This document shows positions 10,506 through 21,250 of a stretch of DNA of 64,000 nt, one piece after another. The notes under the pieces are model-generated. The model searched no databases, was not told the origin of the DNA, and worked only from the letters and a program-made list of their open reading frames with translations. The translations under genes were made by a program, and so were the position numbers. This DNA comes from Parietaria judaica (Eukaryota > Streptophyta > Magnoliopsida > Rosales > Urticaceae). The DNA lies in assembly GCA_954871525.1 (NCBI GenBank), contig OX940869.1, positions 22,596,001 through 22,660,000 on the forward strand, given 5' to 3'. The number at the start of each line of letters is the position of its first letter. The stretch's first letter is position 1.

Positions 10506-12596
10506 TGTAACGCCCCTAAATGGGGGTTAGAAGAATAAGACAAAAACAATGACTTTTCAAACTGTGACCGGTCAATGACACGTCATCATTCAAACAATAC
10601 CGTTGAATATTCAACGTCCACGTCAACAAACACATAACTTTTTACCATGGGACTTAAAACGACAATACAACATCAACGACCACAGTTTATACAACACCAT
10701 AAAAATATAAAATGCAAAATACCACCATCGCATAAGTCCAACATTAAATCCATTACAATTCCAAAATGGAAAGATCAACACAGAATACAATGTTAAATTC
10801 GATGAACTTTAAAGATACGGATAAACGAAAACAATACTTGGATCTTCTGAACCAGTTTACTCCTCGTCCGGAGTCTGACTCTGAACACCGCCTTTAACTG
10901 AATGCAAAAAAATATATATATATGGAAGGGGTGAGCACCACATGCTCAGTAGGGAAACTATTACCAATTCTCTTTACCGAACCATTATTAGTCAAATTAC
11001 ATTTAAACAAATTAAATGTCAACATAAACCATTGAATCGTCATTTGCAATCATTTTATCACTTTCAACAATAAAATAAATAAATAAATATTCTCCACAAA
11101 AGTCAAATCATTTTGACGGACCATGACGAGTCAGCTCGCGCCTTTACTCCACTATATCACATCAAATCTCAAGGCAACGAGAACAGGTTGACTCAAAGTC
11201 CCTAACCGTAACTTGTCCTCGACTCGGGATCCTAATCACCACCAAAGACGGCCAGTTCGCCATGGGTCGAAATGTTGACTTTTGGGTCACCAATCATATC
11301 CATATCCATAACCATATCCGGCCTACTGCGCAGTAACCAGCTACTCGTCAACAGCTCCAATCACATCATCCGCCTGAAGCGGGTACCAATATCATAATAA
11401 TCATCATCCGCCCAAAGCGGGTACCATATCATCACACGTCATACCCACGTAACCATAAACATAAATATAATAACGAGCATCAATCCGATGCAACCATACC
11501 TGGTATCCAGCCTAGCTATCAAGCGACGACAACGCAATATTAACTTTTATCTTCTATTCATTAATTAAAATAACATTTCATTAATTCCAATTTTTAACCT
11601 ATTCGGTTCAATCTTCATTAAATCATGGGTTTCTACATTCATTTTAAATAGCGAGAAAAGGTAATAGCCCCTACCTCAAATCGTGGAAACTTTGATCGAT
11701 CGACTAGTTAGTCAATGATGTGGGTTCGTCCTAGCCCTGAGATCGATGATTAGAGACTTTGGGATCTACTGAACTATTCAGAATGGGTGGTTCGGGCAGC
11801 ACGGTCTTCGAGGCGACCACGGGACGACTATCAGCGCCAACTATAACACCGATATCATCCATAAGCCAAATATTACTAATATTGGAATTCAAATTGTCAA
11901 TTGAAAACCCGATACACTGAAATTTAACCCGGGCCGAATTCCCGTCGGGCACGCAAAACGAGGCAGCAAAACAGGCATTATTTCGACAATGTAATACCTC
12001 TCCTAGCCTAATTTGACTATTCTAAAAACAATGGCAAGGTCAATTTTATCAATCACGGCCAAGAACACACTCAATTTGATCCCTTAAAATGTGAAACTAG
12101 GGCAAGGAAATCCGAGCTTACCGGAAGTCCGATGACAATTCCGATTGAGGGCTTCCGATCTCCTCGACGAGGGCTTGAAAACCCCTCAATAAATTCCGGG
12201 ATCGTAAAATGACGCGGCGGCCGACGGCGGGGACTGGCGATAGCGACGGCGAGGTAGCACCACCGACGGACTCTAATAGGCTTCGTGAACATGATTCCGT
12301 GTTAGATTTCTCAAAATCAAACCGACATGAAAAAGATCTAGAGTTGTAAAACCGCACCTTCCGGCGAATATTCCGGTCAAACGGCACGACCTCCGGTTGA
12401 CTTCCGCCTAGCAGTAGACTCGCCTTCTCGAGAGCTTTCCGCCGCCACCAACCACGCTCCGATCGGAGCTCTGGTGACCGAGCTATGGAGCTTTGAATCT
12501 TTGATGGGAGAAGAAAATAAACAGAGGAGAAAGAGAGGGAGAGGCTGATCTTTTTTTTTTATATATATATATATTATAATATTTAAGGGTTTTACA
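10506..12596. mobile_element. 2.1-kb solo LTR nested in the Tat solo LTR
   Basis: It begins TGTAACGCCCCTAAA and ends GGGTTTTACA, with a perfect 5-bp target duplication CGACA at 10501-10505 and 12597-12601. TGTAAC...TTACA ends of this kind are common in plant Ty3/gypsy chromovirus LTRs (Tekay/Del type); that family call is an inference. There is no internal coding region. It contains two close repeats around 11366-11430 (CCGCC..AGCGGGTACCA). Frames at 11731-12631 (-) show no domain. The insertion site lies inside the 8-bp minisatellite of the host LTR. Confidence 0.85.
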
Positions 12597-12864
12597 CGAC
12601 AAGCCCCCTCGACATAACCTGACGAGGGCATAACTTGTAATTATTCAACACGACGAGGAAATCCGAGAATACGAAGATCTCCGGGAAATCCTCCGGATTC
12701 TCGCGAACTCAACATACGGACTCGCGGACAACTGGAAGACATCAAAGACGAATCGAAAAGCATCGACGACCCTTATTGCAGGGCAAGGGGGCTCGACAAC
12801 CCCCCTATTGAAAGGGAGAAATTCGCAGGCCCCTAGAGGTGCAATTTCGGGGAATTGGTTTTCC

Positions 12865-12874
12865 TATAAATAGG
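12865..12874 (+). promoter_or_regulatory. TATA box of the Tat-family LTR promoter
   Basis: TATAAATAGG followed by a pyrimidine-rich stretch. The same box lies at 37976-37985 (-) and 62259-62268 (-) in the LTRs of copy 2 and is deleted from the LTR at 7203-8787. It probably sets the start of the element RNA. Confidence 0.7.
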
Positions 12875-13996
12875 AGCCTTCCCTCCCCCCCTCCTCATTT
12901 CCACACGCACTCACAGCTGTCTCCAGAGCTTCTCTCTCTAGCTTTTTCTCTCTAAAAATTCGTCCACTCCTAGAGGAAGAAGGACTTGAATAAGAGCTGA
13001 GATCATTCTAGAAGAAGAGTCTTAGCCTCGACAAAGAGAAGTTGTTCGACGAGTCATCGAAGGCGTCCCTCGGTAGGTGGTCAGTATGCCGACACGTGTG
13101 AGGTCGACAAAGGAAGGATCTTCTCTTATCGGGATAAGGCCCCTCGCTAAACGAGGCCACCTACCCTGACAAGGTCGACAAAGGAAGGAGCTTCCCTCAT
13201 CGGGATAAGACCCCTCGCCAGACGAGGCCACCTACCCCGACAAGGAGCATCCCTTAACAGGTTAGGCGCCCTCGCCAACCTCGACAAGGTCGACAAGGAG
13301 AATCCCTCGTCAGGTTAAGGCCCTCGCCACAGTTAGCTTGCCAACACGAACGAGGTCGACGAAGAACACATCACGCCGGTAATACTCAGCCATCCGGCCA
13401 AGGGTCACCCCCGCGCAGCCAACATCAGCACTTCCGACGAGTCAAACCACATCATCATTCACCTGCCGTTTATCACTAACCCCGAACTACTTGGGACCTG
13501 ATTTTAATAAACTGAGATACGAAGGCAGCCTCGCCAACCATAAGCGACGGGGCACGGGCCCAATCTTCCTTTTTTTGCAAGTCCTCCCTCGACGTAGGAG
13601 CTCGCCAAGGAAGGAGAATCACGAAGAATCATCAAGACCAGCTCGGAGCTTCACCAAGACCGTAGTTCGCCTAGACGAGGAGCATCGCCGAGACAAGGAC
13701 TCTACCCAGACAAGGAGCTTCGCCAAGACAAGGACCTCGCCCGGACTTCGCCACAAGGAGGGAAACCTGACGAGGAGCTTCGCCGTAATTCGGACTTCGC
13801 AACCACGAGGGAAGTTCGCCGAGGATCGCCAAGGATAGCCCGGAGACTCATCCAAGATGACGGATTCGTTTCCAACTTTCACGATCATTAGTCAACCCGC
13901 GTTGACTCAGCATTCAATTATCCTCGTGTTCAGCGGGTCACTCTCGGGACCCGAACCTTGGATCTGATTCTAAGTTAAAGCCATTTTTACGCATTA

Positions 13997-14048
<52 letters not shown>
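13997..14048. repeat. (CA)n(TA)n microsatellite
   Basis: A dinucleotide run that begins with the terminal CA of the solo LTR and changes from CA to TA. No gene overlaps it. Confidence 0.9.
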
Positions 14049-14051
<3 letters not shown>

Positions 14052-14058
14052 TGGACGG

Positions 14059-14077
14059 CACCGCGCTTCGCGCGGTG
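14059..14077. repeat. GC-rich hairpin next to an AT run, Helitron-like terminus
   Basis: CACCGCGC, loop TTC, GCGCGGTG: perfect 8-bp arms with a 3-base loop in a very AT-rich area. Plant Helitrons carry such a GC-rich hairpin about ten bases before a CTRR 3' end. If this is one, it lies on the minus strand and its end has been lost in the TA repeat, because no CTRR is seen. Confidence 0.35.
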
Positions 14078-14079
14078 GC

Positions 14080-15328
14080 AAAAAAAAAATCTCGTATATT
14101 ACACATTTTAAGCATATAACGTTGAAAAAAAATAGTCAACTCATTTTCACTTCTGAAACAGAGAGACTAAATTATCCATGTTCTAGTTTGGAATTCCATG
14201 TTCATCCATAAACACACATCTGATTTTCAGTAATGAATGTTTTACCGTCACATATATAATGTAAATCCTTCAAACGAAAAAAACAAATAAAAAATTATAC
14301 GATTTGATCGAAATATCGCATGTGAAATGTGAATATACTAGAGGATCCTTAATATTCATGAACATTATCTCTAATTCAATCAAACTTACATAATGTAAAT
14401 CGTTTATCAGTGAATATCAACAAAATTTTTGGTTATCGTTGCCTACCACTAATTTATTTGTGGTAACCATTATCGTTTTGTACTTCATCGATTATCATCA
14501 ATTATCGATAAGCTTTCCGTAAACGATTATCAATAAAAACATTCCAAAAGAACAAAAAAAAGAAGAAGGCTTTTGAGCAAATATTGAGAGAAAAAACCAA
14601 GGTATATATACCCTATTTTCGCGAGAAATCCTATATTTTAGGTGTTTCTCTCTCTTTTCTTCCCAAGCAGCCGCAACTTTATATTTTCGAGTCACGCTGC
14701 TACTGGATTTTTGTTGGTTTTGAATAATTAGAGGAGATAATCGATTGAGTGGCATACTTGTTGAAAATTAGTATTTTCTAATTTCAAAGCGATTATTGTT
14801 TTTTTTTTTTCTACTTTAAAAGAGGTTATAACTCAAATTGTTAAAAATATAAAGAGTACATTCTTATAGTTTAAGTTTAAAATTTAGAAAAAATTAGTAC
14901 TTTGTTAATATTAAAGTTTTTTGTATTTATTTTGTTGACAGTTTTTTTTTTTTTTTATGAATATATGTATAGATTTGTGATTTCTTGAATGATTTGTTTC
15001 AGATCTGCCATTTTTTTGAATTTTTATGTATGTCCGTTTAAAGTATCAAAAGTTTGGATTTTGTGAATTTTGACAAAATTTTCTCACTTTCATGATGTTA
15101 TGTCTTTCAAATATTGTGTGTAATTATAGATATGTGTATTTGGATTAATTATATTCATATTACATGATTTCCAAACTATTGAGTTTATTACAACAAAAGT
15201 ACCAAAAGTCCAGCTTTTGTCGATCTTGAAGAAATTTTATCATTTTTCTTGATGATATGTCTTCCAAATATTTTATGTAATTATAGATCTGTGTTTTTTA
15301 GGTAATATATTTTCAGATTCGAGCTTAA
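14080..15328. other. AT-rich intergenic DNA
   Basis: Very AT-rich, with poly-T runs and no recognisable gene. A small inverted repeat occurs near 14431-14475 (GGTTATCGTTGCCTACCAC and its partner GTGGTAACCATTATCG). The 85-residue frame at 14498-14755 (-) has no motif. Confidence 0.4.
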
Positions 15329-15793
15329 ATGTGTAAATGAGGAGACTATATATATATAGTAATGTGATAGTATATTTTAACTTTGATCAATAGTAACACA
15401 CCATTAAAAAAAATCTTTATTGTAACTTTGGTCAATAGGATTTCTCAATTGTTTGAATCTTTATGCATATAAATGAAATGAGACATTCGAAATCAACTTT
15501 CAATTTAAAAAAATATAAAAATTGTTCAGTTATTTAATCATTATTTTTGAATGATTTAGATTTTCAATCCACTTACACATCTCGTAAAACCAAATAAATA
15601 ATACACCATTTAAATTTATATGAATACATATTCAAGTGAAAGTGTATTTAAAGAAGCACTATTCTTAATTTTTCTATTACAACTGTCTTTGAGTGTTATT
15701 TTATCAAGTTGTGATGCAATTGAAAGTAATACATAACATCAAATTATTCTGTTTTTTTAATTTTTAATATATATAGTCTCCTCATTTACACAT
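15329..15793. repeat. 26-bp perfect inverted repeat around about 410 bp, MITE-like
   Basis: Arms at 15329-15354 and 15768-15793 are exact reverse complements; the right arm contains AGTCTCCTCATTTACACAT. The block TCTCCTCATTTACA(C/T)ATGCAACTT from the right arm appears twice more at about 15853 and 15902 between TA runs. The 465-bp size and the AT-rich interior fit a small non-autonomous DNA element. No target duplication can be assigned because of the TA repeats. Confidence 0.55.
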
Positions 15794-15803
15794 GCAACTT
15801 GCA

Positions 15804-15805
<2 letters not shown>

Positions 15806-15854
<49 letters not shown>

Positions 15855-15950
15855 TCCTCATTTACACATGCAACTTTTATATATATATATATATATATAT
15901 ATTCTCCTCATTTACATATGCAACTTGCATATATATATATACAACAAAAA
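15806..15950. repeat. TA microsatellites separating repeated 25-bp blocks
   Basis: Three TA runs alternate with copies of TCTCCTCATTTACACATGCA. The Ile/Tyr-rich open frames here come from the TA repeat. Confidence 0.85.
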
Positions 15951-17049
15951 GACAAAACTCTACTGTGCGAATAGATTAGTAAATGACCATAAAGAAGGGC
16001 TTTTTTTTTCCTCCAGTGTTATTCATTAGAAACTTGCATATATTTTGACAAAATCACCGAAGATTTTATTTGCCGACGTTACTACTACTATGTCCTCCCT
16101 TCATCAGCGGATCCTTGGCGCATCCAACAAAATGGTCGATGTCGGATCCTCCACATCAGCTTCTTGCAGTGTTGTCTACTCTTTTCCTTTTCTCCAATGC
16201 CGCTGTTTAAACTCTGTACAATTTTTTTAATAAAAGAAAATCATCTTTTACTTTTTTAAGATCTGTATATCTTATATAAACAAAATAAAACACGATACAA
16301 AGTCATCGAATTGCTTCTTCCGATAATGTTTCTCTTTCACATTCATCTTTGATAAGATCGTTATAACCACCAACCACTCCATCAACTTCGAGACATTGAT
16401 CAGTTGCACCGAGGGAAGAACTGGGATAATTTTACTAACGCCAAAATATGTACAAATCAAATAATTAATATATAAATTATATAGCATCAACAAACACACT
16501 TTCTACCTACTTACTACACAATCGTACCACAATCAAAATCTGAGTAAATTAATCGAACGCTACCACGACTTTTTCCAAGCATAGGCTATCCTCTATCGAG
16601 GTAGTGAAGAAGCATATATGACGTTGGCGCACACAGTCTTCAGGTGCCGTTCTTCATTGTCGGATCCGCCATTTGATTATCAACCTATCTCTTGCACTGT
16701 TCTAGCACGGTTTATATAGGCGTGATAGTCATATGAACGTTATGTACTCTATAGAAGTCTAAAAGGCTATATATGAGAATAACTTTATGAAAATAAAGCA
16801 TTAATATACAATCGGTGCAAAATATTCAATTAGAAATGAAGAGACAAACGTTGTGATAAGTACAAAAATGAATAGCAATGAATATGTTCATTGATATCAT
16901 TAATTAAGGGAAGATTAATGCCCTCAAAACACTTCGTGTAAAACGTAGAAAAACAATTTTTTTGTCTTTAAAAGATGTAAAATTCTCAAAAAATAGGAAC
17001 CTCAAATCCTTGCTTCTCTAGTTTGCCACATTACTCACTAAAGATTTTC

Positions 17050-17099
<50 letters not shown>

Positions 17100-17161
17100 T
17101 ATTCTTAATGAGCCTCATAATCTTAATAAGAGCATTTGTTTTTATTAATTACAAATCTAAA
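15951..17161. other. intergenic DNA, no recognised gene
   Basis: Frames at 16045-16230 (+) and 16272-16499 (-) are short and carry no motif I know. A long TA run lies at 17055-17094. Just before it, the block GATTTTCCTTTTATATATAT is identical to one at 10311-10330, which may mark the end of a small repeat family. Confidence 0.35.
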
Positions 17162-17195
17162 TGGGTCTGACCAGCCTCTTATTCGGTCAGACCCA
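17162..17195. repeat. 11-bp inverted repeat (hairpin)
   Basis: TGGGTCTGACC and GGTCAGACCCA separated by 12 bases. It lies upstream of the MYB/SANT-like gene; function unknown. Confidence 0.6.
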
Positions 17196-18023
17196 CATAA
17201 ACATCTGAATGGAAATTTTGTGTCTTTCTTCGATTCCCACGCTCGTAAAATCTTCTCTTTTTTATTCTCCTCGAACTTCAGCTACCCCTACACTTCCCCT
17301 TCACGATTCTTGTTAAATCAGAGGTCGCCCTTCTCGTACGATCGTGCTCATCGTCCGGCAACCTAGCTTCGCCATTGGCGACCATGTTCAGCCTTCTATG
17401 AAGCCTTTTAGCCACCAAGGACCATCTCTCTTCGACCTGGGTTGATTTATCGATTGAATCCTCAATCGATTCTTCTTAGTTTTCTGATTTTATTTCTTTT
17501 CCGGGTTGAATTTTTTGTTATTTTTTTCCTTGTGTTTCATTAGTGTGGTTGATTTTCTGAGTTTTTATAGTATTCTCAATCGATCTTCATGAGAGTTCCG
17601 AGTTTTTTATTTCCCCCATCGATCGAATCCTATATCCTCATGACTTTTCTGATTTTTGTTTCAATGTGATTTGTTTCGTTGCTATGTATATACTGAAACT
17701 GCAAGTTACTTTCAATATCATGTTCTTAGGCTCTGTATTAAGAAATAAGGTTCTTTTTTAGTTTAGGGTTTAGTTATGTATGTCTCCACAACTTTCACAT
17801 ATCAATATCTTGATCTTTGTATGCTTGAAATTTTTTCAATGGAACTTCATCTCCAGATTAGATTAGATTGGATTTTATTTAATTTATTAGTCTAGATAGT
17901 TACTCTATATTTCATGGTTTACGATTTGTTTGTACAGCCAGTTTGTGGTGTTAGCTTCCGTTGGTGTTTGCTCTATAACCCATATTCACTTCTTGATTTG
18001 GAACATAGTCTTGTCCAGTGAAT

Positions 18024-18294
18024 ATGGACCACACTTCTGAGAAAAGAACTCTTTGGAGGAATTCTGACATAGAAAAAATATTTTTAGAGACATGTATTAA
18101 AGAAGTATGTTTGAATGGAAGACTTGGAAGTAGCTTGAAAACAAGTTCTTGGATTAAAGTTAAGGAAGTATTAGAGGCCACTCGTGGTTTTGCGCCTTCA
18201 AAAAACCAGATGAAAGATCATTATGACTATCTGAAAGACAAATATCAAGTTAGGTTGCCAATAACCATGAAAACGGGAATGTTTATGATCGTAT
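18024..18294 (+). pseudogene. MYB/SANT-like DNA-binding protein, exon 1, cut by a retrotransposon
   Basis: The protein starts MDHTSEKRTLW and shows the Myb/SANT-like domain of plant LIMYB-like proteins and Harbinger ORF1 relatives: IEKIFLETCIKEV, NGRLGSSLKTSSW, KNQMKDHYDYLKDKY. The ATG at 18024 follows a likely splice acceptor (TTGTCCAG). Near 18270-18285 a one-base frameshift moves the expected KTGNVYDRI out of frame. At 18294 the copia element begins; the exon resumes after 29134 and ends at a donor at 29183, and exon 2 is 29274-29627. A host gene or an old Harbinger ORF1 are both possible. Frameshift, in-frame stop and insertion make it a pseudogene here. Confidence 0.75.
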
Positions 18295-21231
18295 TGTTGG
18301 ACATATGTGTCCTTAAACAAGATATTTTATCCATTTGTAAAATATTATGATATGTCATTGAATAAAGATGATACTTATTATGTTAATCTTATTATAGTTT
18401 CTGGTAGAGTAAAATAGAATGTTTGTTTCCTTAGTTCATAAAGGATGCAATTATGTTATTATTATCACAGCAGAGTAATTGAGAGGAAGAATTAATAATC
18501 ATAATAAATGAACTTAAAATGTCCGTGACCTGATTAACTGGGTGGGAGCCCATTAATCGTATAAGGTCATTAATGTGACTAAGTGACAATCCTATTCTGG
18601 ATTTTGTGTGTGTCACACTCACTAGAAGTGCATTAAGTATGAAGTGTCTTCATACTGGACTGGACCTGACTTAAACTCCGGAAGTTATCTTATAAGACCG
18701 TCACTGATAACTCGGAGTTGAGTCACTAGTAGATGATCAAATGGATATTCGATCTAAGTCCTCAGTGGTCTTGAGTCCGAGCTGCTAGCTTGATTGTTCT
18801 TTGATTTAACCGTTAAAGAACACAATATATTACCGTTGTTCCCAACACTATTATTTTGGGAACATGATAGTCAGCAGTAAGGGTAGCTTGGTCATAGACA
18901 TGGGCATCACACATCTCTCTTCAGAGTGATGATGATTCCCTTTATTGTCAGTGGTGAAAAGTGAGAGGTACCCGTGCGCAACTTATGAATTGAAACCATA
19001 AGTGTGTCACTCATAATATAACTGACTGAGTCAAGGATGAAAATTCAATGAGGGGCATAACGGTAGAAACCGCCTGCTCGTGTGTGGATTATCAAGTGAA
19101 AGATAAATAACCCGAATTTGATTGTATCAATGGACACCCTGCTGTTATAAAGGGAATAATATATACTGTATCACTAAAGAGTGCAGCCTCGGGTCTATAG
19201 TGGAATCACTTCGAGGTTTGACAAACAACTAGCAGTTTGTTGGAGCTTAAGTGATACGGGTCCATGGTCCCCAGGATAGCTCCGTAACGGATGATACGTA
19301 CGTGATTAAAATAAATTTTGGATAATGTTTAATCATTTGGCTAGACTTATAAAACTGAAAAGTCTGTGGCAGACGTCAGATAGTTTTATCGTCAGCGTGG
19401 CAAAAGTACCATATCTTGGTACACGAAATTAAATGATAAATGAAAGTTAGAATTTATATTTTCTATCACCACCATGTTGTTGGAAATTAAATTCTAAGCA
19501 ACTTTTCTTTTTGAACCAAGTCATTTCGACTTACGGTTTGTGATTTATGGATCTTCTAAGTTTATGCTCGGTTCGATAAACTATGAAATTAAATCACATG
19601 CCACGAATTTAAATGATGGTGTGGCACCATGACATTTTTATGTGTGATATTGAGATCAGGAATTATTAATATAATTTAATTATTTGGATTTAATTATTAA
19701 TATTTTATTAATAATATATTAATAATTAATAGATTTATAATAATAATAATATATATATTTAATTATGTATATATATATTGTTAATCAATGTGGGCCAGCA
19801 TAATCTAGCCCACACGAGTTTGACCTAGCTAGGGTTTAATATTTGCGGCATAAGTACTTAAAGTTTGATACTTTGGCAAAAACCCTAAAATCAATCTTAT
19901 CCTTTATATTGGAGATGATTTAATATCAACCATAGGATTGAGATTATTGATTTTTGACCTAACCCTAATTCAAAAAATAGTAGCTTGGTGACCAAGCTTA
20001 GGATTTTCGAATTTGACCTAATTAATTGTATCCGTTAAATCGGTTTAAGATTTAATCTTTACCGTCGGATTGGAAATTAATTAATTATATATATAATATA
20101 TATATTTCGAATATAATGATATGATAAAATCGAATTAGGCTTTTACCAAGTCTTAGAATATTTGATTTTTATCCCAAATTAATTTGATCCATTAGATCGG
20201 TCTAAGATTAATCTAGGACGTTGGATCTAGATAATTAATTTCGAAATTATCATTATTATATATATATATATATTTCGAAATTAAAATAAGTAGTTAAGAT
20301 TGGTTTTTGATTTACCAAGTCTTTCTTATTTAATTAAATCCCTAATTAATTATATCCATTGGATTTAGATAAGATTAAATCTAAACCTTCGGATTAGGAT
20401 AATTAATTATATTTAATAAATAATTTTCGAAATTAAAAATATATATATATATTCGAATTATATTTAAATAAGAGGATAAGATTGGTTTTTGTATTTATCA
20501 AGTCTTTCTTATGTAATTAAATACAAGTTTAATTATAACCGTTGGATCTAGATGAGATTAGATCTCAACCATTGGATTGAAATAATTAAAGTATTTATAT
20601 GTATATATAATTCGAATTTTGGAGTGAAAATCTCTAATTCGGTTACGGGCCAAATCTTAAATAGGGAGCTCATTTACAACATTCAACACACCTTTCCCAG
20701 AGCAAAAACTCGAGCTCTCCTTCTCTCTCTAGGGTCTGCGAGTTTTCTGCCTCTGATCTATTTTCTGGTTCAGCTTAGGAGACTATTTCTCCGGAAGCTT
20801 CAAAAGAACCTCAGTTAAATTTTTGCCATGGAGTCCTGCCGGTGAAGCCCACGCTTCGGTACGAGGAGTCCAGGAGAATATCCCGGAAGATCACAGGTGT
20901 TTCCCTTAGTACCGGCGGAGCCCCGCCGAACTTCAGAGTCCGCAGTCAGAAACGTCAACTGAGGTACGGCCTTATGCATTGGGTTAATAAATGCAAACAT
21001 TTACCACTTTCTATTTATTTCATATATTTCGACTATGACAATAATAATGTGTTGTGAATGTTAAATATGTACTATTTATCGGATCTTGTTAAAATGGTTA
21101 TTACCCGATATGTGTGCTGTTAGGATAACAAGTTTTTTCCGCTTTAAAATAATTTTTTTAAATGTTACCGGGACGGCTCGGAGGCATATTTCGTGGTAAT
21201 GGAGTCGGGAATCAAATCCCGATTTACAACA
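18295..21231 (+). repeat. 5' LTR of the copia element
   Basis: Starts TGTTGGACATATGTG and ends TTTACAACA; 2937 bp. Very AT-rich, with about five diverged repeats of roughly 150 bp at 19860-20620. The promoter region near 20655 reads TCTTAAATAGG where the other LTR has TCTATAAATAGG, so the TATA box has lost one base. A GC-rich segment near 20830-20960 follows the likely transcription start. Confidence 0.92.
19860..20620 (+). repeat. about 150-bp diverged tandem repeats in the copia LTR
   Basis: Units repeat the order: TTACCAAGTCTT-like block, TTAATT.. AT-rich part, ..CCGTTGGATCTAGAT-like block, a TA run, TTTCGAA. Roughly five units with several indels. The same array occurs in the 3' LTR at 27770-28530. 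Confidence 0.7.
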
Positions 21232-21233
21232 AT

Positions 21234-21250
21234 TGGTATCAGAGTTATGG
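21234..21250 (+). promoter_or_regulatory. primer-binding site (initiator tRNA-Met)
   Basis: TGGTATCAGAGTTATGG lies three bases after the 5' LTR. TGGTATCAGAG is the standard plant tRNA-iMet site used to prime minus-strand DNA. Confidence 0.9.

Larger units (their letters stand above)
10333..13999 (+). mobile_element. solo LTR of the Tat family, interrupted
   Basis: The sequence starts TGTTATGTGCATTTTTC and ends TTTTACGCATTAACA like the other family LTRs, with no internal element sequence on either side. Without the 2.1-kb insertion plus its 5-bp target duplication it is about 1570 bp. A TATA box is present at 12865-12874. The left flank is an AT repeat and the right flank is (CA)n(TA)n, so a target duplication cannot be read. 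A solo LTR is the usual product of recombination between the two LTRs of one element. Confidence 0.85.

Noticed and set aside
15792..16029. Ile/Tyr repeat frames
   Set aside because: TA microsatellite read in frame.
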